This document shows, piece by piece, positions 6,838 through 14,345 of a DNA stretch of 21,359 nucleotides. Location: assembly GCA_029258795.1 (NCBI GenBank), contig JAPDKB010000020.1, forward strand, positions 1 through 21,359, given 5' to 3'. The notes below the pieces were generated by a model, which was not told where the DNA came from, searched no databases, and was given only the letters and a program-made list of their open reading frames with translations. Every line of letters starts with the position of its first letter. Within the stretch, counting starts at the first letter, position 1. Source of the stretch: an archaeon (lineage in GTDB: Archaea; EX4484-52; WAPT01). Position numbers and translations under genes: made by a program.

Positions 6838-8127
6838 ATGCTTCGAAAAGATGTAGTGGATTTTCTAAAAGAGTACGAAGAATTCAGGCCAGAAATAATC
6901 GAGCGGGATTTAGAAATAACACCAAGCATCAAATTTATAACCTCGATAATCGGTCCGAGAAGGGCCGGGAAAACTTACTATCTTCTTCATCTTAGAGAAA
7001 AATTCAAAAAACCCCTGTATCTCAACTTTGAAGACACGAGACTAATGGACACAAAGGGAAAAGAGCTCAGAGAGATCATAAGAATATTCATGGAAATATA
7101 TGGTGCTTCTCCAGATGTGCTGCTTTTAGATGAGGTTCAAAATCTCCCTGAATGGGAAGGAGTGCTCAGAGAGCTTCACGACCTGAAGAAATATCCAATA
7201 GTAGTGACGGGCTCTTCATCCCGTCTTCTTGCAAGAGAGATAGCAACACAGCTGAGGGGGAGAACGCTAACGTACATTCTTTTACCTTTTTCCTTCACTG
7301 AATTTTGTAAAGCAAAGAAAATAATCGTTAATGACTTGCTCTCCAGAGATGAAGAAGCGAAATTTATTGCCCTTCTAAGAGAATATCTCCAATTCGGTGG
7401 GTTCCCGGATGTTGTTTTGAGCGAGGATAAACTGAAGATCTTAAAAGAATATTCAGATCTTATTCTGTTCCGGGATTTCATTGAAAGACACGAAATCAGA
7501 AATCTGAGCCTAGCAAGACATATATTTTCGTTCATCACGCAGAATTTTTCAAAGGAGATATCGGTAAACTCCCTATACAATCGCTTCCGTTCCAGCGGTC
7601 TGAGAGTTTCCAAGGACACCATCTACGAATATCTGGAAAAGCTTGAGGACACGCTTTTTGTTTTCTTCCTGCAGAAATATTCTCTGAAAGTGCACATGAG
7701 AGAATCATATCCAAAAAAAGTATATGTGTGCGACACGGGAATAACACGAGTTACGAGATTTAGCGAGGATTTGGGCAAGCTCATGGAAAATGCTGTTTTT
7801 CTGGAGCTCAGGAGGAGGGAGAACGCGAACCCGTTGCAGGAAATCTACTATTTCAAGGATGCACAGCAGTACGAGGTTGATTTCGTTGTGAAGGAGGGAA
7901 CGGAGGTGAAGCAGCTGATACAGGTTTGCTATGCTTCAAGCTTTGATGAGGTGGAGCACAGGGAGCTCAGAGCATTGCTGAGAGCGAAGGATGTGCTGAA
8001 CTGCAGGAATTTGATTGTGATAACATGGGACTATGAGGGCACAAGGGAGATCAGGTGGTTCGGGAGAACTGGAAAAATAAGGTTTGTGCCTTTGTGGAAG
8101 TGGTTGCTGAACATCAACTTTCCGTAA
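6838..8127 (+). CDS. AAA_14/DUF4143-type ATPase, paralog 4
   Basis: 429 residues. Walker A GPRRAGKT is at 39-46, Walker B VLLLDE at 94-99, TGSSS at 124-128 and LRGR at 139-142. A winged-helix-like segment (around 238-285) is followed by EVDFVVKEG and LIQVCYAS. From 7863 onward the DNA is about 95% identical to ATPase 1 (roughly 11 differences in 249 bp by eye). Just upstream the proteins differ widely, so the C-terminal module has been copied between them. The last third of the block carries synonymous variants of paralogs 2 and 3 instead. Function unknown as for the others. Confidence 0.85.
   Translation: MLRKDVVDFLKEYEEFRPEIIERDLEITPSIKFITSIIGPRRAGKTYYLLHLREKFKKPLYLNFEDTRLMDTKGKELREIIRIFMEIYGASPDVLLLDEVQNLPEWEGVLRELHDLKKYPIVVTGSSSRLLAREIATQLRGRTLTYILLPFSFTEFCKAKKIIVNDLLSRDEEAKFIALLREYLQFGGFPDVVLSEDKLKILKEYSDLILFRDFIERHEIRNLSLARHIFSFITQNFSKEISVNSLYNRFRSSGLRVSKDTIYEYLEKLEDTLFVFFLQKYSLKVHMRESYPKKVYVCDTGITRVTRFSEDLGKLMENAVFLELRRRENANPLQEIYYFKDAQQYEVDFVVKEGTEVKQLIQVCYASSFDEVEHRELRALLRAKDVLNCRNLIVITWDYEGTREIRWFGRTGKIRFVPLWKWLLNINFP
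7863..8111 (+). repeat. C-terminal module of ATPase 4, near-copy of 3753-4001
   Basis: Partner of the block in ATPase 1. Sequence to the left of 7863 diverges sharply, while the coding frame and end of the protein are kept. Confidence 0.8.
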
Positions 8128-8129
8128 TG

Positions 8130-8161
8130 AAATGCACAAAAATTTAAATTTTTGTGCATTT
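8130..8161. promoter_or_regulatory. Perfect 32-bp palindrome at ATPase 5 promoter
   Basis: Sixteen bases are exactly mirrored on the other strand, with TGCACAA/TTGTGCA arms around a central AATTTAAATT. The centre serves as a TATA element about 26 bp before ATG 8172. Such an element is likely an operator for a dimeric repressor. It also begins 3 bp after the stop of ATPase 4, so a transcribed hairpin or terminator is an alternative. Confidence 0.6.
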
Positions 8162-8171
8162 AATGTTGATC

Positions 8172-9455
8172 ATGTTGGAGATTCATGAAAGACTCCTTCG
8201 ACAGAAGAGAGAAGTTGAAAACATACTCGCTGAAAGGTTCGTAGAGAGGGATCTGCTCCGGAAAATGAAAAGATGGCTGAACTCAGATATTATAAAAATT
8301 GTGTCTGGAGTCAGACGCTCCGGAAAGTCGTTCCTTGCCATTCATTCTGTCAAGAACGTTCCTTTCGCATACGTGAACTTCGATGATGAGATGTTATGCG
8401 AAGCAAAGTTTGATGAGATTCTGAAACATCTCCGTGCAATTCACGGAGATTTCAAACTCTTGATTCTTGATGAAATTCAGAATGTGGATAGATGGGAACT
8501 TGTGGTAAACAGGTTGAAAAGGGAAGGGTACAACCTCGTGATCACAGGCTCAAACGCCAACCTGCTCAGTAAGGAACTCGCAACACACCTAACCGGCAGA
8601 TATGTTGAATTCACACTCTACCCCTTCAGCTTTCTGGAATACCTGAGAGCAAGGAACGTGAAACTGAATGTTGAGGTTGCCGAAGATGTGGGTGATCTTC
8701 TTCATCATCTGGAAGATTACATGAAGAGTGGCGGGTTCCCGGAAGTTGTAATTAAAAATTATGATCCACAGGAGTACCTGAACACCCTGCTGAAGGCGAT
8801 ACTGCTAAAAGATATTGTAAACAGATACAGACCAAAGTATCCATCGCATATTTCAAATTTAGCATATTACCTCCTCTCGAACATAAGTCACAGAGTATCG
8901 TTTTCCCGGCTCAAAAACATTCTTAATGTTGGAAGCGTCCACACAGTGGAGAAATACTGCAATTATCTACAGGAAGCTTTTATTTTCTTTTTCCTGAGAC
9001 CGTTCTCCTATAAAATAAGTGAACAATTAAAATCTCCCCGCAAAGTTTATTGTGTAGATACAGGATTTATTCGCTCCTCTGGTTTTCGCTTCTCTGAGAA
9101 TTTCGGAAAATTCATGGAAAACATAGTTTTTCTGGAACTTGTAAAAAAATTCAGATGCAACCTCGAGCTGTTTTATTATCATGACGTTGCTCGACAATAT
9201 GAAATTGATTTTCTCGTAAAGAGCGATCTGAGAGTTAGGCAGCTCATACAGGTCACGCGTGCATCAGCTTTCGATGAAATAAATCACAGAGAAATAAGAG
9301 CTTTGCTGCACGCTTATGATGTCCTAAAAGAACACAAGCCGGAGCTGCTTGTCATAACGTGGGACTATGAGGACACAAGAGAAATCAGGTGGTTTGGGAG
9401 GAGTGGGAAAATAAGGTTTGTGCCTTTGTGGAAGTGGTTGCTGGGGATCGGTTAG
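8172..9455 (+). CDS. AAA_14/DUF4143-type ATPase, paralog 5 (most diverged)
   Basis: 427 residues from ATG 8172. In-frame GTG 8154 and ATG 8163 are possible, but 8154 lies inside the promoter palindrome and 8172 fits the TATA spacing. Walker A is GVRRSGKS (46-53), not GPRRAGKS. Walker B LLILDE is at 96-101, TGSNAN at 125-130 and LTGR at 140-143, so it differs at several signature sites. The C-terminus has EIDFLVKSD and LIQVTRAS, with a tail nearly identical in DNA to paralog 3 and then to paralog 1. It ends 2 nt before the stop of the convergent tmcA. It may be an older branch whose tail was homogenised with the array. Confidence 0.83.
   Translation: MLEIHERLLRQKREVENILAERFVERDLLRKMKRWLNSDIIKIVSGVRRSGKSFLAIHSVKNVPFAYVNFDDEMLCEAKFDEILKHLRAIHGDFKLLILDEIQNVDRWELVVNRLKREGYNLVITGSNANLLSKELATHLTGRYVEFTLYPFSFLEYLRARNVKLNVEVAEDVGDLLHHLEDYMKSGGFPEVVIKNYDPQEYLNTLLKAILLKDIVNRYRPKYPSHISNLAYYLLSNISHRVSFSRLKNILNVGSVHTVEKYCNYLQEAFIFFFLRPFSYKISEQLKSPRKVYCVDTGFIRSSGFRFSENFGKFMENIVFLELVKKFRCNLELFYYHDVARQYEIDFLVKSDLRVRQLIQVTRASAFDEINHREIRALLHAYDVLKEHKPELLVITWDYEDTREIRWFGRSGKIRFVPLWKWLLGIG
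9244..9351 (+). repeat. Module of ATPase 5 shared with ATPase 3
   Basis: Counterpart of 6568-6675. ATPase 5 is otherwise the most diverged paralog, so the match points to local transfer between them. Confidence 0.7.
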
Positions 9456-9457
9456 CA

Positions 9458-11833
9458 TCAGCTCTCACTGAGCTTTGACCTCATTTTCTCGAACATCTTC
9501 GCGAGCTTCTTTATCTCCGTCTTGCTCACCTTACCCTTTCCGTAAAATTCCAGCAGCTTTTTCGCAACATCCTTCAACTCTATCATCCAGTAAATGGAAC
9601 CCTTACCAAGCTCTTCCTTAACCTCCTCCCAGCTCTTGCCCTGCAAAACCTTGGTGATTATGAGCATTTTGTGCACCTCATCAAGCTCCGGCTTTCTGTC
9701 AGCAAGAAACGCTGCTCTGCACACCTCAAACATGCAATCTCGCACACTCTCAAACGTTAAAATGCTGTAAGCATAGCACGCCAGCCTTTTCCACTGCACC
9801 TCCGTCAGATCAGGCCTGAATCTTCTGAAAGCCCCACCCCCACCCATCACCTCAAGAATCAGTTCAGCTGGCACCTCATCGAACGGCTCTGGCAGCGAGT
9901 TCACGAGCTTTATAAGGAATTCCTCTCTTGCCATTGCAAAAAGCTGCTTTGCCTTCTCACTTATGGGCTTGACAACGATGGTCGAGAACTCTCCCGTTGA
10001 TGGGTTTGGAGCCGGGGCCATGTGTAATGGTGTGTAGTTGTTCTTCTTCCAGAAGTTGAGTAGCTTGGCGGTAGCACCGAAACTTGCGCCAACCCAGTCG
10101 TAGCCGGCTTTGCTGGCTTCCTCTTCCAGCTTGGAGAGCATATAGCTTCCAATACCCCTGCCCATTAGCTCGGGGTGTACTGCTATCCTCACAACCCTCA
10201 ACCCCTCCATCCTGCCGAACTCGGCATTTCTGTAGTGTTTTATCATCCTGTCCGGAATCAGATGCCCGGGCGGCATATCTCCGTAGTACATGTCATAAGC
10301 TTCTTTTTCCAGCCCGCCTTCCTTCGCTATCTGCAAAGCACAGACCACCTTGCCGTTGAATGTGAGCGCTCTTATTACGTGGTGGGGTGCATCACACATC
10401 ATACCGAAATCGTTCGGATTGTTTCTGTAGTGAGCTGTGACAAAAATTCCGAAAAGCTCGCGCAGCTTTTTCTCATCTGAAAACGGCAGAGTTTCCATAT
10501 CCACCTTTTCGTACTTCAACTTCTCCCTGCTGATGCTTTCTTTTTCCTCCTCACTTAATTCCGGTGGCTCAGCATCCAGCAAAAGAACATCGAACAGCCA
10601 CCTCTCTACGGGGTCATTCTCCCCATACCTGATCGGTTGAATCATCTCGTGCTTTACATGTTTCATGGAAGCTTCGTCCAAGCTCCGCAGGAATATTATG
10701 TTAAAGCTTCTGCCAGAACCCTCATAGCCGTGAATGGTTGTTGAGTAAACAACTTTTTTGGCGTGCTTCATCGCTTCAAAAAGAATGTTGACTGGGATGG
10801 ACGCTGCCTCATCCACCACGAGCAGATCAGCTTTAACCTTCTTTATCTTGTAAGGCGGAAAATATCTGATCTTCGAGCCCGTCTTCTTTATTATTATATC
10901 CTCCATGCTCTCGTAATGTTCCATAACCCTCGCGTTTATCTTTGCCTTCCTTAATCCGGCATCCAGAAACTTGTAAAGTTCCTTCACATTCGACCTTTCG
11001 GGCGCGCTTACAACAACATTGACCTTTTCCTTTATCACCAGCGCGGCTATAAACAATCCAAGCAAGCTCGACTTACCCCTACCTCTATGAGACGTCAAAA
11101 TGAATATGTTCTCCCCGCCCTCCCTAAAAAACCTCCACAGCTTCTCAAGCCCTTCAAGCTGGTCCTGCGTTGCGCAGAGTTTCAGAATCTTCCTCTTTAT
11201 CTCGCTTTTATCCGGAATTTCAACCTCTTTTTGCTTCGATCTTCTCTTTCGAATCTTCGCCATTTTTACAGGCACACCATCCTCAATTATGGTTATTCCC
11301 TCATGCTCCATCAGCTTCTTCACGAACCACCTGTTGAAAACACGCCTTACATGCTCCTCGCTATAAGGAGGAACGAGAGCCATCCTGTGGAACCTAGTGA
11401 AAATATTCCTATACTTCTCCAATCTCGGCATGAGAAAAATCAGAATGCCTCCTCCCCTAACCACACCCACAATTTTTCCCAGATCGTTCGGAGCAATCCC
11501 TTCATTGAGGTCAAGGATCAAGCCATCATAATTTGTGCCAAGCAAAGCGTCAACCTCCTTGAACCTGAAAAAATCGTAATTTATGTTCTCCTTTTCCAGC
11601 AGTTTTTTTATCTCAACGCTCATCTCCTCCTCCAGATCCCTGCCCACCCAGAGAAAAACCATATCCTTGATCTTCTTCCTTTTTCCATTCTCAACAACTT
11701 CCTTGTAAGCCCTTATTATGTGTTCCACACCCCTTACCTTGGTTTTGAACTTGCCCGCTACAACGAACACTCTCCTCTCATTGAGATTTATTGCATTTTC
11801 CATCACTTTCTGCGCTTGCTTAACCCACTCCAT
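9458..11833 (-). CDS. tmcA: tRNA(Met)/RNA cytidine acetyltransferase TmcA
   Basis: 791 residues, normal for archaeal TmcA/Nat10-type enzymes, which use acetyl-CoA and ATP to make N4-acetylcytidine (ac4C) in RNA: wobble C34 of tRNA-Met in bacteria, and many rRNA and other sites in hyperthermophilic archaea. Domains in order: an N-terminal DUF1726-like domain (1-190); a helicase-like ATPase with Walker A SHRGRGKSS (248-256), Walker B LLVVDEAASIP (337-347) and STTIHGYEGSGRSF (364-377); a GNAT domain (about 460-625) with acetyl-CoA motif LMGRGIGS (556-563); and a basic C-terminal RNA-binding part. No key motif is missing. It is divergent from the ASCH gene across 40 bp and probably leaderless. 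Family assignment is secure; the RNA targets here are unknown. Confidence 0.95.
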   Translation of the reverse strand: MEWVKQAQKVMENAINLNERRVFVVAGKFKTKVRGVEHIIRAYKEVVENGKRKKIKDMVFLWVGRDLEEEMSVEIKKLLEKENINYDFFRFKEVDALLGTNYDGLILDLNEGIAPNDLGKIVGVVRGGGILIFLMPRLEKYRNIFTRFHRMALVPPYSEEHVRRVFNRWFVKKLMEHEGITIIEDGVPVKMAKIRKRRSKQKEVEIPDKSEIKRKILKLCATQDQLEGLEKLWRFFREGGENIFILTSHRGRGKSSLLGLFIAALVIKEKVNVVVSAPERSNVKELYKFLDAGLRKAKINARVMEHYESMEDIIIKKTGSKIRYFPPYKIKKVKADLLVVDEAASIPVNILFEAMKHAKKVVYSTTIHGYEGSGRSFNIIFLRSLDEASMKHVKHEMIQPIRYGENDPVERWLFDVLLLDAEPPELSEEEKESISREKLKYEKVDMETLPFSDEKKLRELFGIFVTAHYRNNPNDFGMMCDAPHHVIRALTFNGKVVCALQIAKEGGLEKEAYDMYYGDMPPGHLIPDRMIKHYRNAEFGRMEGLRVVRIAVHPELMGRGIGSYMLSKLEEEASKAGYDWVGASFGATAKLLNFWKKNNYTPLHMAPAPNPSTGEFSTIVVKPISEKAKQLFAMAREEFLIKLVNSLPEPFDEVPAELILEVMGGGGAFRRFRPDLTEVQWKRLACYAYSILTFESVRDCMFEVCRAAFLADRKPELDEVHKMLIITKVLQGKSWEEVKEELGKGSIYWMIELKDVAKKLLEFYGKGKVSKTEIKKLAKMFEKMRSKLSES

Positions 11834-11873
11834 GAAAAATCCTTAAAACATTAAGTTTAAATGAAGTTTAGTT
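11834..11873. promoter_or_regulatory. 40-bp divergent promoter between tmcA and ASCH gene
   Basis: Only 40 bp separate the two starts. On the minus strand CATTTAAACTT (about 11853-11863) lies 25 bp before the tmcA ATG. On the plus strand TTAAAACATTAA (11843-11854) lies about 25 bp before the ASCH ATG. Both transcripts would be leaderless. The boxes are interleaved, so the genes may compete or be co-regulated. Confidence 0.45.
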
Positions 11874-12236
11874 ATGCCCCACAATAATGATGAAAGCACG
11901 GAAGAACCAAAAAAGAAGAAGCTGAAATTTCTGCAGGATTACAAGGGACTTATTCTTTCTGGAGCGAAAACCTCCACCATAAGGAAAGGCCACAAATCCA
12001 AGTATCAGGAAGGGGATGTGGTCGATATTGTTGCTGGAGATGAGGTGATAGGAGAAGCTGTAATAAAAGCTGTCAGGCACACAACCTTCAAGGAGCTAAC
12101 ACCAAAAGACGCAAGAAAGGATGGTTTCTCAAGCAAGTCAAAGCTGAAGAAAGCTCTCAAGGAAATCTATGGTGAGTTCAAGAGCGATGACCCGATAACC
12201 CAGATAGAGTTCGAGATGGTAAAGAGAAAAAGGTGA
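11874..12236 (+). CDS. ASCH-domain protein, possible ac4C amidohydrolase or RNA-binding protein
   Basis: 120 residues. A charged, disordered N-terminus is followed by an ASCH fold: ILSGAKTSTIRKG (27-39) with the family motif G-x-K-T-x-T-I-R, then Y-x-x-GD (44-48), and ELTPKDARKDGF followed by a Lys-rich helix. E. coli YqfB, an ASCH protein of similar size, hydrolyses N4-acetylcytidine; as I recall its catalytic residues are K21, T24 and E74. K32 and T35 here align with the first two, but the glutamate position appears to be D83. Next to tmcA, a role in ac4C or acetylcytidine turnover is attractive but unproven. Its stop is 4 nt from the convergent FlaJ-like gene. Confidence 0.8.
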   Translation: MPHNNDESTEEPKKKKLKFLQDYKGLILSGAKTSTIRKGHKSKYQEGDVVDIVAGDEVIGEAVIKAVRHTTFKELTPKDARKDGFSSKSKLKKALKEIYGEFKSDDPITQIEFEMVKRKR

Positions 12237-12240
12237 GCAG

Positions 12241-14334
12241 TTACACTGTTACTGTTGAGATTATAGGACCAAATATTGCCATGATAAGCGCGTAAATTAG
12301 CAGATACATGGGCAGGCCCACCAGTAACAACTTCCATATTGTGTCGTGTTCATAAACCTTATCATCTCCTGCTTCTATCCTTGCTATGAACATGCCGGAA
12401 ATGATCAGCACTTCCACCACATAAATACCCACCACCAGCTGAAGAAGTTCTGAAGGTATTGCACCACCTCCGAGTCGGGGTAGGTTGCTTTCAGGCAGAC
12501 CTTCAACACCCCCGCCGATATCCAGCGTGCTCATCTGTTGCATTATCTTTTCCAGTATGTTGAGTATGAGTTTCGCTATACCCACAACCACTCCAGAAAT
12601 AACTGGCACGAGCACGTAGGCCTGGAATTTTAAGCTCGAAACCACGGTGGAAAGCAGATCCTCTATCTTCTCCTGAGTTGTGCGTATGTTGCGCAAATAC
12701 CTGCCTATTGTTAGCATGACTACAGCAGCTGACCTCGAGCCGTGCTGGATTGCGTCGGCTATAGCTTTCATTATGGCGGAAATCATGGCTGAAGGATAGT
12801 AGCGTAAAGCTCCGAACTGCTTGTTGAAGATAGCTTCCTTGAAGGTCATGTTGAGCTGTGTCATGTTCTTTATTATAATCCTTAGAAAATCCGCTATCTT
12901 CATTTCTTTGATGTCCTGCTCCGCTTTTACAAGCGCCGTCTCGACCGGCAGCTCATCCATCAGCCGGTTACCCAAGGCAAAAAGCACTTCCTCGTACTCC
13001 TTTTCCATCTCTATTATTTCCTGTCTCAATTTTCTCTTCTGAAAACAGCTGAGGTAAAAGTAGAGAGCTGCACTCATGCCAAGCAAAACAACAAAACCCA
13101 TACTGACAAGCATTGTATGGCTAATGCTCTCAACCTTGGTTGTAAAAAAGTTGGTTAAAATCATGATTTTGAGGAGAGGTGCAGAAAGAGTGAGGAAAAG
13201 TGCTGATGCTGGCAAAATGGCTGGAATGATGATGCGTTTACCTATAATATCTATCTTGAACTTTCCTGGAGGTATATAATCAGGATGCTTGCTTATCTCA
13301 ACGGTGGTGTGTGTTGGAGGTCTTTTCATAAATATCTGGTTTAGTAGTATGAACACGAATAGAGGTAAAACTACATCATAACCAACGAAGAGTGTCTTTC
13401 CTATATTTGGCCCGATCTCCTGCATGAACACACCCACGAGAGGGAAAACTATCATACCCATAACAGGCAATAGTATGCCCAAACCGTGCAACACCATGAC
13501 AGGTGTTTCCAGCTCCCTCACATACCTCTTCATCTGCTCATCCATTTCAAGGAGAACCAAATCGATTGCTTTGTTCAGCATCATGTCTTTTCTTTCTGGA
13601 GATGGTTCGAGCATGCTCTGCCTTATGAGGTGGATTGCCTCCACCAGCTCTTTATTGTAGCGCCTCCATACCTTCAAATAGTCAAGAAGAGCATCCTCAA
13701 CCGTTGTGAACTGTCCTATTTCAACTTTCCACAGAACTTCTTTTAAGTCCTGGGCAAGCTTCCCTTCCAGATTGGAGGCAGCAAATCTTACAGCTCCTTC
13801 AAAATTAGGGTTGGTCTTCATGTATACTATCATGTAAAGCACAGCCAGCAAAAGCTCCTTTCCAGTCCTTATCCTCATCCAAGCAGCTTTGTGGAGGGGA
13901 TAGTAAATGATGAGATAAGCTATGATAATGGGTACGAGTAAAAGTCCTATCTTTATGTAAGCTGAAATGGGGAAGTAAAAAGTGGGAATAAGGAATATGA
14001 GAGAAATTATTGCCATAAGTACGCCAGTGGATATGACTTCCGTGGGCTTGACTTTCAATCCTGCAAAATTTATTGCGGCTTCCAGTTCATTCATGAAATC
14101 ATCAGAAAACTTTATATTGAGGTTGGGTGCTGATTTACAAAGTTTTTCATAATAGGTTAGCATTTTCGCTTTCAGCTCTTCCTCTTTGAAAAGCTTGTAC
14201 TCTAGTGAGATCGCTTCCTCTCCTTCCTTTTTTTTCTCTTCAGGAACTATAATATTGTATCTTTTAACTATTTCCTTCATCAACCTCTCTTTTTCCATTT
14301 TTTCTTCCAGCTTTTCCTTTTCCTTGGATGCCAT
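12241..14334 (-). CDS. FlaJ/TadC-like integral membrane platform (T2SS F family)
   Basis: 697 residues from ATG 14334; GTG 14343 would add three. A charged N-terminal segment is followed by two membrane-helix clusters (about 105-155 and 275-345), a large cytoplasmic region, and a second half with helices near 370-440, 570-600 and the C-terminal 60 residues. This resembles two T2SSF units, as in archaellum FlaJ. Such proteins anchor the secretion ATPase in the cytoplasmic membrane and drive filament assembly. Its start lies 11 nt after the stop of the FlaI-like gene, and GTGAG ahead of the ATG can act as the ribosome site, so the two are translated from one message. At about 700 residues it is longer than typical FlaJ. 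Whether it serves an archaellum, pilus or other secretion device cannot be told. Confidence 0.88.
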   Translation of the reverse strand: MASKEKEKLEEKMEKERLMKEIVKRYNIIVPEEKKKEGEEAISLEYKLFKEEELKAKMLTYYEKLCKSAPNLNIKFSDDFMNELEAAINFAGLKVKPTEVISTGVLMAIISLIFLIPTFYFPISAYIKIGLLLVPIIIAYLIIYYPLHKAAWMRIRTGKELLLAVLYMIVYMKTNPNFEGAVRFAASNLEGKLAQDLKEVLWKVEIGQFTTVEDALLDYLKVWRRYNKELVEAIHLIRQSMLEPSPERKDMMLNKAIDLVLLEMDEQMKRYVRELETPVMVLHGLGILLPVMGMIVFPLVGVFMQEIGPNIGKTLFVGYDVVLPLFVFILLNQIFMKRPPTHTTVEISKHPDYIPPGKFKIDIIGKRIIIPAILPASALFLTLSAPLLKIMILTNFFTTKVESISHTMLVSMGFVVLLGMSAALYFYLSCFQKRKLRQEIIEMEKEYEEVLFALGNRLMDELPVETALVKAEQDIKEMKIADFLRIIIKNMTQLNMTFKEAIFNKQFGALRYYPSAMISAIMKAIADAIQHGSRSAAVVMLTIGRYLRNIRTTQEKIEDLLSTVVSSLKFQAYVLVPVISGVVVGIAKLILNILEKIMQQMSTLDIGGGVEGLPESNLPRLGGGAIPSELLQLVVGIYVVEVLIISGMFIARIEAGDDKVYEHDTIWKLLLVGLPMYLLIYALIMAIFGPIISTVTV

Positions 14335-14345
14335 CCCGCTCACTT

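Noticed and set aside
8130-8161. Palindrome as a CRISPR repeat or insertion-sequence end
   Set aside because: There is only one copy in the window, no spacer array and no transposase nearby. It coincides with a promoter.
2713-9455. ATPase array as a transposon or restriction-type operon
   Set aside because: No transposase, integrase, methylase, terminal inverted repeats or target duplications were seen.
11087-11854. Long plus-strand open frame of 255 codons opposite tmcA
   Set aside because: It is fully antisense to a well-supported enzyme gene, with composition (many Leu, His, Pro) typical of a shadow frame. No ribosome site or domain.
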